DNA from: Metarhizium brunneum
Lineage: Eukaryota > Ascomycota > Sordariomycetes > Hypocreales > Clavicipitaceae
Length of the DNA stretch: 64,000 bases
Assembly: GCF_013426205.1 (NCBI RefSeq)
Contig: NC_089424.1
Location: forward strand, 806,001 to 870,000
Direction of reading: 5' to 3'
The notes beneath the pieces were generated by a model. It searched no databases. It was not told the origin of the DNA and saw only the letters and a list, made by a program, of their open reading frames with translations. Both the position numbers and the translations under genes were made by a program. Shown here one piece after another: positions 34,573 through 45,975 of this stretch (its first letter is position 1; every line of letters begins with the position of its first letter).

Positions 34573-35901
34573 ATGGCTGCCGAACCAAGCACAATCCAGC
34601 CGGACGAGCCCTCCTATATCGACTACGAAGCCTTCCTCTCTCCCGACTTCTCTCCCGCCCAGTTTGCCAACACGCTCGTCGTGTCGACCAACAACCCCAA
34701 CGACACACCACTCGATCTCTCCACGCCGCTGTCACGAGTTCTTTTCGACGCGCAAGAGGTCGACTCGCACATCGACCTGCTGACCACCCGTTCCGCGGTC
34801 CCCTTGTTAGAATACACACGGGCGCAAAACGAGGCCAGCCAGCGCATTGTTTCAGAGCTCGACACCCAAATCAAGAGCCTCGACGACAGCTACAAGCAAT
34901 TGGAGAGGGAGGTTATCGACAAACATGCCGAGGCAGATGAAGTTCGACAAGTTGCCCTACGACTGTGGGAGACACTACGTCTCGGTAGATCCGTTGGTCG
35001 CTGTCTCCAGCTCGGACGCCAGTTGGAAGTCCAACAGTCCGAGCTAGGCGGCCCTGGAAGCAAGGAAGATCACGGAGCACTCGTTCGATGTTCATACACT
35101 ATCCTGTCTCTCCGCGAGGTTCTTGATGCTACCGGACCAGGCGAGGAAGGCCACGGCCTGGGCAAAGTCGATGCCATCCGCTCTCTCCAAGATGCTGTCA
35201 TTTCGCCCATTGAGCGATCCGTCCGCGAAACAGCCGAGAGGTTCGTACGCGAGTTCTCCATCCCCAACAACACAACCTTTGCCCAGGGGGAAGAAGCAAA
35301 AGCCAAGCTAGAATCCGCCATGGCAGCCTTGTATCTCCTCTCGCCCACACACGGTGTCAAGCCCGACCGCTGGTCGCCGCGCCTCCTCCTCACCGCCCTA
35401 GACAACTACATTCGATCGGCCCTCCAAACGAGCATCACCTCGCTGTCTCGTTCCCTCGGACAACTCCCTTCTCTAGACCGGGCCTTGTACGACGTTACGT
35501 CCAAGTGTCAAAACATTATTGCCCTCGAAATCATCCTGCACGCCACCAAACCCCCTGCTCACCCGCTACTCCCGGCGGCATCACCCCACAAGCATCCAAG
35601 CCTCATCCAGCCGCTCCTTGCTCATCTCGAAACGGGATCCTTGGCATCGTACTTTTGGCGCACCATTGCGAGCAGTCTGGCCTCTCGAGTTCAGGACATT
35701 GTTAACAGAGGTGGCGTTGTTGCCCGATCACTGAAGTCGAATAAGGCCAACGTCGGGGATGCTATTCGCCAGGCTGTGATTAACGGCTCGCAGCCACCGG
35801 GAGCGTTTGCCACGGGGCGGAATAAGGAGAAGGCCGCGGAGGCGAATTGGGATAGGGAGATTGCTGTCATGGTGGGGAGCGTGACGAATAATTTGCGATG
35901 A
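34573..35901 (+). CDS. COG5: Conserved oligomeric Golgi complex subunit 5
   Basis: Subunit of the COG tethering complex, which guides vesicles within the Golgi during retrograde transport. Single exon, 442 aa, close to the usual fungal length. The N-terminal signature YIDYEAFLSPDFSPAQFANTL is followed by a Leu-rich helical region, and residues 80-130 form a likely coiled coil (LLEYTRAQNEASQRIV, LDTQIKSLDDSYKQLE). The block LRLWETLRLGRSVGRCLQLGRQL is characteristic of COG5. The remainder is helical, as expected for the CATCHR fold. The start codon sits in a strong context (ACCATGG). Expressed divergently from a DUF2434-like gene. Confidence 0.93.
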   Translation: MAAEPSTIQPDEPSYIDYEAFLSPDFSPAQFANTLVVSTNNPNDTPLDLSTPLSRVLFDAQEVDSHIDLLTTRSAVPLLEYTRAQNEASQRIVSELDTQIKSLDDSYKQLEREVIDKHAEADEVRQVALRLWETLRLGRSVGRCLQLGRQLEVQQSELGGPGSKEDHGALVRCSYTILSLREVLDATGPGEEGHGLGKVDAIRSLQDAVISPIERSVRETAERFVREFSIPNNTTFAQGEEAKAKLESAMAALYLLSPTHGVKPDRWSPRLLLTALDNYIRSALQTSITSLSRSLGQLPSLDRALYDVTSKCQNIIALEIILHATKPPAHPLLPAASPHKHPSLIQPLLAHLETGSLASYFWRTIASSLASRVQDIVNRGGVVARSLKSNKANVGDAIRQAVINGSQPPGAFATGRNKEKAAEANWDREIAVMVGSVTNNLR

Positions 35902-37349
35902 TGGCATAGACATGAACTCAAACGGACGCATATAAGCATATAAAATCATCTGGTTTTTGGGATCCGGAAAAGAAATGATAAAAGCAAGTAATCTATTCTG
36001 CCAAACCTGATTCGGTCAACAAGTTTTCAGTATCTTTGTGCTCGCTCATGTGCATGACAACCCCGAGGGCCATTTCAGCGTACAGACGTCTTGAAGCGAG
36101 GTCAACGCAACGTTGACATCCTTTTTTGCGGACATGAAACCAATGGTTCACACTATTGAGCATAGCTGACGCAACAGCCGCATGAAACCGGGCCACTATA
36201 TCTCAACATGGGTCATGTGCAAGTTTCCACAAGTTTTGATCAGCCGCGGCGCCTCGTCTGTAAACTCCCTCGCCATATCCTACCCGTCAGCATTCAGAGA
36301 GCGGCAGTCATGAGTTGTTGCAGATGACCTCCTCACCGAAAAGATGCCCTAATGGCCATGCTCATTCTTTATTGGCTAGACAACTCAGTCCGGCGATGAG
36401 ACACAAGCCAACCCCTGCCTACCTTGGTAGCTACTCGTAGAATCTGGGGCATCCTGCTTGAGCGTAGCCGAAAGAGCTGGATGACCCCCGTTCTTACATC
36501 CAGCCATGCCTATGTATGAGTCCTTGCGAGATAGGCCAACACAGTAGAAACTGGAAATTCCGACGAAGGAAAATGTGTAGAAATTGATTGGTGCTTGGGG
36601 TTGTACCTAGGGATGGCAACAGGTTTCCGTTGACAGCCACGAGACAACGAGAACATGACCAATCCTAGTTTCCCGTTCAATACTTACCCATGTTCATAAG
36701 TTACCCCAAGTACTGAAACTATTGCTGAATATTGGTAGCGGCAGACTTACTAGGAGCCTGAGGAGCCTGCGGATTAGATGACTCACATCGAGTCACATGA
36801 GCGAGAATGAATCCCCGTCCAGCTGAACCCTCGTTAAAGAGCTGTTTAAGGGTGTTTGTTGCATTAGGTAAGACATCTCAGCCGTGCTGTTCAGCTGCCA
36901 TGGTGTTGCACCTGTAGACCCGGGGAGATGCGGCTGATCCACATCTTTCTCTGCAGGTCGGCTCAGTTTCGACATTTGTTATCACAAGAATTACTCTATA
37001 CGGAAACTGCAGATACTACATAATACTACTCCCTTGGAACTAAGTGACGCCTGTGGCAGCTACAACTTGCCGTGGTCGTAACACCCTGCCATGCCCCTAC
37101 CGGTGTGGGCGAGGCGTGAGTCCTTGCCCCTACACCTAGAAGTATCCCGGAACTCAGACAAGACTGTTCTGGCCCTTTCACTCGGACCAATATTTCAAAG
37201 CGGCTAGTCGTCTCGAGAGAGGCATTCATGAGATAAATACTCGTCGTGCTCCGTATGTCATGTTGTCCGCCCCAGGCTGGTTAGTTAGAATACTCAAGCT
37301 CCTACCCTCCATCCAACAACCCCATCTTGGATGTGATTCCGCCATCAAC
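35902..37349. other. Intergenic region between COG5 and the heme-oxygenase-like gene
   Basis: About 1.4 kb with no supported gene. Base composition is more AT-rich than the flanking genes. It includes the promoter of the heme-oxygenase-like gene. Confidence 0.6.
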
Positions 37350-38196
37350 ATGGGTGATATCGATCTGCCCTCCAAGATCAAGGAAGTAATCAGGTTCGTG
37401 TATAGGTCTCAACTTTTCTGCCTTGGCCAAGCCAACTAATGTCAACTATAATAGGGGGGTTCACGGAAAGGTGAACCGTCTCAACACGGCCCGAATTCCG
37501 CTTTGTCTCCCACCCCGAGCAAAATCGCCAGCCATCTATACACTAGGACTTTCGCGATATGCCGAGATTTTTCTGGGACTCGAGAAGGTCTGGAATGACC
37601 TGATAGGGGACGCTTCAGAGTGGATGGGCAACATGAGCTATAAGCCAAGCTCGTACAAGAGCGACAAGGAGAGAGTGCAGGCAGTCCTACGAACAATATA
37701 CCTTCCCGAACTTTTGCGAACAAAGCGGCTGCAAGCTGATTTTGCGGCCCTGAAACCGCTGCATGCAGAGATGGACAATCTCGACCCGGGGGGAGGAAAC
37801 GCGGGCAGCGAGTTTCGAAAATACATTGAGCAAGACGTCTCGACAAAGCCACATCTGCTCGTGGCCTACGTATGGATCATGTACCAAGCCCTGTTCAACG
37901 GCGGACGCTTCATCCGCGCGCAGCTCCTCAAAGCTGGCCCCGAATTCTGGGGTTTATCCGCCCAAGAGGCGGACCTCACTGCCTTGCCGCCACCTCTGTC
38001 CTTCTGGCGCGTCCAAGAGGCTGAGCTCGTCAAGGCCCGGTTCAGAGATTGCGTCGTGGCGGCGGACAAACTGTTGACCGAGCCCGAGAGACGAGAGATT
38101 CTTGACGAAGCACTGGAGATTTTCAGGCGCTGCGAACTGATTACACTCCAGCTCGACGAGGATGCTGCACGGGGGGCAGCCTACGAGCCAAGTTGA
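37350..38196 (+). CDS. Heme-oxygenase-like protein
   Basis: Predicted heme-degrading or heme-binding protein of the heme oxygenase fold, 261 aa. Exon 1 is 37350-37393 and exon 2 is 37455-38196, intron 61 bp; the join gives EVIRGVHGKVNRLNTAR. His18 in this N-terminal helix sits where heme oxygenases have the proximal heme ligand. The fold's second landmark, a Gly-rich distal helix, is seen in ALFNGGRFIRAQLLK. No clear C-terminal membrane anchor is present, unlike many heme oxygenases. Yeast HMX1 and related proteins release iron, biliverdin and CO from heme at the ER; whether this protein does so is inferred. The splice at codon 15 leaves only a tiny first exon, so the ATG choice rests on frame and context. 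Confidence 0.82.
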
Positions 38197-40140
38197 TCAC
38201 CTGCCTCCATCCTCGGGGGAGACTCCAACCCGGTTCGTGTCTGTGGCACCGCAAGAGGCGGGAAAGTGTGGTTCAAAACGTGTACAACTGTGTCTAGGAA
38301 AAAGAAAAAATTACAGGCTTCCAAAGGAATTAGTAATGTGCGGTCCCTCGTATCACCGAGAACTCCAGGAAGCAACCGGGTGTTCGCAATCGGGACTGGG
38401 ACATGGCGTAACCGTGGCTTGAGCCAAGTCAAGCTCGCTCCAGTCATAGAAGAGAAGAGAAAAGAAGAAACAACATTGAAACAGTATAGGCACATTCCGC
38501 GGCGAAACAGGGCCCGGGCCGCTGGTTAGTGGCCACCAAAATACTACTAATGCTGACGCAAGCAGGCGTGTAAGCAGGTCTGTGTGGTTACCCAGCCAAC
38601 CTGGATGAAGATTGTATACTTGCTCGAGAAGAAATCATTTCTGTGCAACACGCCGTGTACTACCGCTGTCGCTGGGCGTAGCTCGAAAGACGGGTTGGTC
38701 GAGTTCGCCGATGAGACGGTTACATTGGAAGCAAGGATCCCAGTATTGCCGCCCCGAGGCATGGAATACATAGTTTGTAATGTGATATCTGACTTGTTCA
38801 TCAGCATGTATTGATTCGCCGTAGTAAATTATCGTATAGCGCGCGGTAGCCAGGTACATTCGCTGTTAGCAAGCCATGCCAACGACAATTATTTTCGTGG
38901 GCATCTGAAGCAAATATTCTATCCTGTTAAATGGCATGTCTGTAAAAGTGTACGTGTTACTAAAGCGCCAAACACTTTGAAACTGGTGGGCGGATAGAAA
39001 TCCGTAGTGAGGGATGATGCCAGGGCCGTCGGCCAATCGTCAAAGTCAAGCCTTTAGACATGTAACATTAAGCGTATATGCCATGGCCGTGATGCTGAAC
39101 GCAAAATCTAATTGCAAGCATGCTGAAAGTGCTGCATAACACCAGACGCATAATTATGGCCAGGCGCTTACCCGTTTTTAGTAGTACCTACACACAAAAT
39201 TATAGATGGAACCCATTCATGTTGACATCAGCCAGAACCCCCTGCTCACGATGTATCAAGCTAGCAGGGGCCGTGTAAATGCTCGTAAAAAGCTTAGGTG
39301 CCAAGTTTTTAGTCAATTCTGCCTTGAATTTACCCTCCAAAAGTCAGTCGCTCAATTATGCTCGCAGTCAGTCGCTGCGTGTAGGATCAGGGCCATGGCA
39401 TGATGGTCACCTTGCAGGCCATCAGAGCTAGCACTATTCCCAGAGTGCCAGTTTGGCCGTCCAGTCCATCATGAGAGCAACTTGGGCAGAATAAAAAGCT
39501 GGTCATCTTGCACTCGTGATGTTCTGAAAAACCCTACCCTATACTGTTTGACTACCTAGGTGGTCTCGGCAATTCAGACTCTTCTGTGTACTCAAGATGG
39601 TTTTTTCAGGCGCTTTGACTGTGATTATATTGGCAAGGAGCTTGGCTCTACAAAGAGGCAAGATTGAATGCTTCATCTCGGAATGACTACCTTTGCGAAC
39701 CGCAACGCCTTGGGCGCAGTTTTGGTTCACTCCCCTCGAAACGTAGAGGTCGAGCCTTGAAATTCAGCCCTCACAGTAAGAACATCTACCCTTGGGCTTT
39801 TCAGCAACTTCGCACATGTATCGCGAATGATGGAGAACAAATCCCCAGGGCAGTGGCAAGCACGTATAAACCCACGTCTGAGGCCGTCGATATGCTAGAC
39901 AAGGCCAAGTATAAGGTAAACTTTTGAATTGAAACTATCTACAAGACATGTGAAATGTGAAAAAGAAATTCTAAAAACCCCATTCCTCGACTGAAAAGTG
40001 TATCCCAAATCCCAGTCAACTCTCCGCTTGGCAAATTAACTGTCAACCAAGTATCTAAAACACGGGTCCGTCGGCGTCTGGTCCCGTCTGGTCAAGATGA
40101 ACTATTTCCAGCCGTCGACACCCGCATCCCAACCACCCTT
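38197..40140. other. Convergent gene-free region
   Basis: About 1.9 kb between converging genes. No family motif, RNA gene or transposon terminus was recognised. Small open frames on both strands are short and unsupported. Confidence 0.6.
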
Positions 40141-41054
40141 TTAACCATTGAGCTTCTCCTCGCCGGCGAGCACAGTCCCATTCGTGACGGCAGCCTGGTG
40201 GCCGCGCGCAATGTAGGCCCAGACGGGGAAGTACTTGTCAAAGTAGGGAATCATCTCCTTGGCACCAGGGGTGTGGCGCCAGTCGCGCATGAGGTCGCAC
40301 GCAATGGAGAAGAGGCTGACGACGTGGACGCCGGCCTGGGTCATGCGGTCGTTGGAGATGTCGCGGACGAGGGCGGACGTGGTGCCCGAGGCCTCGGCGT
40401 TGGCCCAGACGGAGTAGCCGGCCTCGCGGAGCGACAGGGCCAGGAAGGACGTGCACACGTCGGTGGTGACGCCCGCCAGGATGATTTGCTTCTTGTTGGC
40501 CTTTTGCACGGCGTTGCGGAACTCCTCGTTGTCCCAGGCGTTGACTTCGCCGCCGCGCAGGATGAGCGGTGCGTTGGGGTGCATTTCTAGGATCTCGCGG
40601 GGCAGAGGGCCGTTGGGGCCTGCTGAGGCATTAGATATCTTGCTTTTGCTGGGACGATCTGCTTCATGGGGAAACGGGGGGGGGAGATGCAGTCTTGACA
40701 TACCCGCTTGGGTGGACGTGGTCAGGACGACGGGAATGTCAAAGACCTTGCCTAGGGCCGAGTGGGCGAGGACCTGGTCGCGGAACAGGTTCGGGTCAAA
40801 GTCCCGGGCGGTGTTGTACAAGCCGACTTGGTGGTCGACGACGAGGAGCATCTGCTGGCGGTTAGAAGTGCATCCGGGGGAGAGAGGCGAGTCTACCCAC
40901 CGAGTTGTTCTTCTCGAGGCGCTCAAAGCGAAACTCTGCGATATGGTGTTAGATTGTATGGATTTCGGGATTGGTCTTTTTGGCTCGACTTACTGTCGTC
41001 GGTTGCAGCAGCGACGGCCGCAAGTCCGGCCAGGGCAAGCGAGAGCATCTTCAT
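40141..41054 (-). CDS. Secreted isochorismatase-family cysteine hydrolase
   Basis: Hydrolase of the isochorismatase/nicotinamidase superfamily (YcaC-like branch), 240 aa. Four exons: 40994-41054, 40901-40935, 40704-40851 and 40141-40619, with introns of 58, 49 and 84 bp. The first 18 residues form a signal peptide (MKMLSLALAGLAAVAAA), so the protein probably enters the secretory pathway, which is unusual for this mostly cytosolic family. Asp38 in LLVVDHQVGL and Cys137 in VTTDVCTSF match the catalytic Asp and nucleophilic Cys. A basic residue near 103 (LILRGGEVNAWDN) sits where the third catalytic residue is expected. The cis-peptide region GVTTDV is conserved. The substrate is unknown; the branch includes amidases and proteins without known substrates. 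Confidence 0.9.
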
Positions 41055-42648
41055 GATGAAAGAGTGTTGTGAAGAGGTGATGGGATGTGAAAGTGAAAGA
41101 GTGTAGATGACTAGGTTGTTTTGCAAGCTGCTTGGAGAGTCGAACTTGATTTGAATTCCATTCCAAGTCCCGTCTACGCCTGATTTATATACATGTCGAA
41201 GCCGTAAACAAGACGCATGTTGATGTTTATCGAGCTGTAAGACGGCGCTCGTCCCATCTCCACAAGCGCCTCATGTAATACTTAGCACACGCTTATCCGC
41301 TGCTTATTGACGGTTAAACCCTACATGTACCCTTGGTCGGGGTTCCACCGCGACCACATATGTGCCAGACATATGCGGAGTCAGTGACATGCATATCCAA
41401 GGCCCATGCGATGCAGAAATTTACAAGAGCCGCGGCGCCAGAGGAGGCCTGCTGGTGGATATATCGCCCCCCGTTAGCGGCAGAGCTGGCTCGATAAGAA
41501 CTACAGTCAGCAATTGATCATGATGAACGGCTTCTGGATCCCTGCACGGCGCTGTTTGCTTTCCCCGAGACCACGGATACGGGAAGTGGGCTTCAATGGG
41601 ACCAACCTTGTCACCTTGCGTCCCGCGTTGATCCCGGCAAACTCTACAGAGTACATATGTGGGCTGGCATTAATAAACATTTGAACATTCAAGGCCCGAC
41701 GGACCCTCGGCCAATTGAACCCAGAGTCTGCAGACGTGGCGGAAGCAGGCAGTGCTCGCGGTATCCAGAGGCAACATGCTTTGCCCGCGCCGGCCGCGTT
41801 GCAAACGACCGTGACATCGGCCATTGCGAGGGCGCCAAGAGCGTCCTTGGCAATACTGAAGCGAGCAGCCATCGATACGATTCATTGCGTGGGGTGGTTA
41901 GTGCTGGCTGGAGTATCATCGGTGCCTCCCGGACTTCGCGAAGCATTCCAGACAACCCACGTGGGTGGCGCCGGCGTGGACCAGATCGCTGGCCTATCGG
42001 AGCCGCATGGCTGCCCGCTTGGCCTCTTGCGGCCCTTTGGTCCGTGATGCGAGGGTGCCTTGGTGGAGAGGAGGAAAAGCAAGCGACTGCGATGTGATGA
42101 ACCCATCATGCTATAACCTGGAGTAGTCATACGGGCGAGCGGGCAGCATGGGCCCGCATGTCATCATGACCAATGTACAAGTAGGCGTTGACAGAGCAGG
42201 ATGCAAGAATCCGCGGTGTCTTCGGAAATGGTGATGACCCTGATGGGCGGCTGGCGTTGCTCATGTCCCATGGAGGTGGCCAGCGTCGACTCCAACTATT
42301 CACTATTCACGCTGGACTGTACCCTCGCAGCGTTGTACACTTGATTGTGTGTACTAGTAGTCAAGTTTGAGTCAATCTTTAGAATCGTCTCCCTGGCCCA
42401 CGCCTCGCACAGACAACCGGTCCGAGACCGAGAGACGCTGACAGTCGGGCATGACGTGAAATAGGGCCGGGCAGCAAACGTGGAATCTTTCGGCCAACAA
42501 ACTTTACGCACTAGTGAATCCCAAAAGGCCATGGCGATTGGGCAGACCACCGAGCAGAAGCGCCATGCTTTGCGCACTACCCATAACGTCAAGATGACTA
42601 CATGAACTTGATCTATTTGGACTCGCATGACTCGCCCCAACGCGCCGT
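41055..42648. other. Intergenic region upstream of the isochorismatase-family gene
   Basis: About 1.6 kb, promoter of the hydrolase on one side and 3' flank of the gelsolin-like gene on the other. Overlapping frames at 41507-42100 on both strands have no family features. Nothing else is seen. Confidence 0.55.
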
Positions 42649-43848
42649 CTAGCACGCCTCTATAGCCCTCAAGAAGGCTCTGCTCTCGTTGCCCTGCCTC
42701 ACCTTGGCCAGAGGCACCAGGTGATGCGCGGCATCAGGATCGCCGCTCTGAAGATGGCGAATGTACGCCTGCGCAACAGACAGCCACGCCGCCTTCTCTC
42801 CCCGGCTCGCACCGGCGCCCTCCCATACCCAGACGCCCCTGCCGCCATCATCCAGCAGGAACACGTCGTTGCCGTCGAGGTCCCCCAGTGAGATGCGGCC
42901 TCCGTCCCCGGCCAGCTCAAAGGTCAGCCGGCCGCTGGCGTCGCTGAGACGGAACAGCCTCGCCGAACGGTCGGCAGCCTCGCCGGCCGCCGCGCCCATC
43001 GGGCGGCGTTGGCTGAAGCCGTCCCGGGGCGTGTCGTCGCCGCCACCGCCGCCGAGGAGCTCCGTGACGCGGCGGGATCGCGCCTCGGCCTGCGCAACGA
43101 CCTCGACGTCAATGTGCTTGGCGAGGGTCATGTCGTGGACGACCTGGGCGGCCTTGGCCTTTTCCGCGGGGCTGCAGCGCCGGCCCTGCCAGACCCAGAT
43201 CTTGTCGCCGACGTCGAGGACGAAGACGTCGCCGTCGTCCAGGCTGCCGACGGCGGGATCGACCTCGTGCACGACGAGGCCGCCGGAGGGGCTCTTGAAG
43301 ACGCGCAGCAGGGTGCGGACGGGCGCGCGGGCGGCCTGCGGCTCGACGTGGCGGAAGCCGGTGCGCGCGCCGCCCGACCGGATGGTGAGGCGCGGGAACA
43401 GCGAGAGGAACTCGGCCGACGGCGCGGTCTGCACCTCGCGGTGCTGCGTGGCCGCGCCGGAGAGGAACTCGTCCAGCTCGACCGTCTTGTAGGCGGCGGT
43501 GCCGGCCTCGTCCTGCGTCGTGTGGCTGCCCAGCCAGAAGAAGATGTCGTGGCCGAGCTTGGCCGACGACGATGACGCCTTGCCGAGCGGGTACGAGTGC
43601 AGGACGATGAAGCTGTCGCCGTCGTAGAACTGGCCGTACTGGTCTTCGGGCCAGGGCACGACCTGGAACTGCTCGATGCGCCAGACGCGCAGGCCGGGCT
43701 TGGTGCCGACCGCGCCGTCGTTCCAGGCCGGCTCCGTCGCGGCCGACTTGTGTTTGACGCGGTGGTCAATGTCGCTCCCGATGAGCTCGACGTTGCTGTC
43801 CTTGATGTCGTACTCTTTGGCGTGGACTAGGCCGTGGTTGGGAGGCAT
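42649..43848 (-). CDS. Gelsolin/severin-like actin-binding protein
   Basis: Single-exon gene for 399 aa with three gelsolin repeats, the size of severin/fragmin-type proteins that sever or cap actin filaments in a calcium-dependent way. Repeat 1 covers about residues 45-150 and holds the classic gelsolin sequence FWLGSHTTQDEAGTAAYKT followed by VELDEFL. Repeat 2 (about 170-260) has DDGDVFVLDVGDKIWVWQG, and repeat 3 (about 290-395) has DLDGNDVFLLDDGGRGVWVWEG. A short Gly-rich linker (GGGGGDD) separates repeats 2 and 3. No villin headpiece is present. The very GC-rich coding sequence gives long shadow frames on both strands. Location is expected to be the cytosol or actin cortex. Confidence 0.93.
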   Translation of the reverse strand: MPPNHGLVHAKEYDIKDSNVELIGSDIDHRVKHKSAATEPAWNDGAVGTKPGLRVWRIEQFQVVPWPEDQYGQFYDGDSFIVLHSYPLGKASSSSAKLGHDIFFWLGSHTTQDEAGTAAYKTVELDEFLSGAATQHREVQTAPSAEFLSLFPRLTIRSGGARTGFRHVEPQAARAPVRTLLRVFKSPSGGLVVHEVDPAVGSLDDGDVFVLDVGDKIWVWQGRRCSPAEKAKAAQVVHDMTLAKHIDVEVVAQAEARSRRVTELLGGGGGDDTPRDGFSQRRPMGAAAGEAADRSARLFRLSDASGRLTFELAGDGGRISLGDLDGNDVFLLDDGGRGVWVWEGAGASRGEKAAWLSVAQAYIRHLQSGDPDAAHHLVPLAKVRQGNESRAFLRAIEAC

Positions 43849-45975
43849 TTTCTGGTTGATGCTTGGCGGGCCTCGGCTCGCGAATTGGTGATTGGTTCAA
43901 TGTTGCTCAAGTTCAATCAATGGTGTTGATGCAAGGAGCAGAGTCCTCGCCGGGGGTCACGGCCACGAGTCCAGGACGCTGGTGCCTCGTTTCAGGGGCA
44001 CGGTGGCTGAGAGTTACGTCAGAGGAGGGGGCAGGACGGGGTCCGGGGGGTTCAAATGTTCGGCCGAGTCAATGATGGATCAATTGATGCTATTGGCGCT
44101 GCCGATCCGTCGCAACTATCGACATGGAGACAGGATGACACGGGTCAGGAATCACGACAATGGCCAGCCTGAAGCCGCCTCGACAGCCCATGCATCACCA
44201 TGACACCAGACAGCTTCCCAAAATTTGCGTCCGCCTTGATCATCTCATCATGACGGCCAAATCTCATGACAAGACAATTGCTGAAACAGCCGCCAGGATC
44301 AACTTGTGGCCCGGCTGGCGGTGTACTTGCCACTTGGCAATGTGTGGTCCGATACAAGGCTTGCACAGCACATTCATGCCATGTTCGTCTCGCTGGCACC
44401 GCTTCTATGGACGGGTACCTTACTTGGGCATGTTTGGCATCTTTAAAATCTGACCACCAGGTACCATGCATCAACTCCTTGATCGGATTCGTTGCCGAAT
44501 CCACTCTCGGGAACAGCCATTTGCGTGTATAAGACGGAACTCAGACATGGACGCCGTCACAAACTCTCATATTCCTACGCAAAGCAGCCTTTTGGCCCTT
44601 GTCAGACGTTGGCAATTTACCTCTCCAGAATCGTCTCGTCGTACGTTCCTAAACAGCTCGGCATGCCCGCACAATCCATCTCATCTCTCACTGTGGAAAT
44701 CGACACGCCCGGTCCTGCTACAGCCACCCATCGTTGTGCATCACAAATTGGACCAGAGGTGCAAGACAAGTCAAGCAGGTTTGTGCATATATCGTGTACA
44801 TGCAAAAAAATATGGCAAATGCTAAAACATGGACACCCCCGTGCAGCCAATCTACAGGCCTCGGCCACAAGATCATGGTGCAAGCGTCTCACGCGCGGGA
44901 CGTGATGCTCGATCGATACATCTACGAGACCAGGAAGACCGAGTTGCACATCAATGAGGTTCTCATGGTGAAAAACACAAACATTTGAGACTGGGCCAGA
45001 AAGGCGGGAGGCAGAATGACGGGCACGTCATGAATATAGTGTCACTGGTGTTTGTAGTTGGCTCAAGTTCTAGGGGCGTATAAGCGGGCAGCGAGATAGT
45101 CGCAAAACAAAGACAGTGTATGTCAAGAAATTGCGAGAGAAGCCTAGACGTTGAATACAGTAGATGCTTGCGGGTTGAAGAATCGTGCCACATCTTCGTT
45201 GATGGTCATACTGTGCGCTCTTTGTATCCCACGATGAAATAGCACGTCGTAGCCTTCTCAAGCGTCAAGACGAAGCTGTTCTGGGCCTCGTATACAAGCC
45301 TGCATACTTGACGAATTTTGCCTCGTTTTACTCGTTGTAAAAGTGGGAAAATGACAAACGACCCGTCAAGTACAGCCGGTTGTCTGGTTGAATGCAGAAC
45401 AATCCAGATTAGACGCGTCCGGTCCGTGCTCATGTGTCAAAGGGATCTAAGGGGGTAGATATAGTTGCACGTAGAGCGTGTTCCTTTTTCTGACATTATG
45501 TCCGGTGTACCAGTTGACATTTGGTAGCCGAGCCAAGGTATCAATCAGCCAACTATTCATCGGCCCTTGCCGCTACACAACTTTTATTATTCAAAACAGA
45601 CTGTCGCCTCTGCTCCGTCTATTAACTTAGTTTTTTATATTCCCCTCTCATGTCAAATAATAATACAGGCACAATGCAAGTATCGTGCAGCCCCAACATC
45701 TGCATCTGGAAATATAGTATCAGGCTGTACGAAGCCGAGAAGAGCAAGAGACGAAAAAAATAAACCATATATTTGCATTATTTTTTTCTTTTTTTCAAAT
45801 GTCTTTTACGTAGATTAACCATGAGATGTCTCTTGAACACCCCGAGAACCCGGGAAACTTGAGGCTTGTTGATATCCTGCTACACTTGACAATCTATTCC
45901 CCCATGGCTCTCGTCATGCTCTCCGTAGCGGCTGAGTCGACCGGCGACCAGCTGCTTACTTTGGAGTTGACGTTT
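43849..45975. other. Intergenic region upstream of the gelsolin-like gene
   Basis: About 2.1 kb with no supported gene. The half near 45600-45800 is AT-rich with T-tracts. Open frames near 44145-44950 overlap on opposite strands and show no family features. Confidence 0.6.

Noticed and set aside
41507..42100. Overlapping frames on both strands in the isochorismatase-family promoter
   Set aside because: Neither strand shows a family motif; codon use on both strands looks random.
43009..43769. Long open frames on both strands inside the gelsolin-like gene
   Set aside because: They are GC-rich shadow frames with Arg/Ala/Pro-biased content; only the minus-strand frame with gelsolin repeats has family motifs. 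The same holds for 58407-59562 and 3072-4709.
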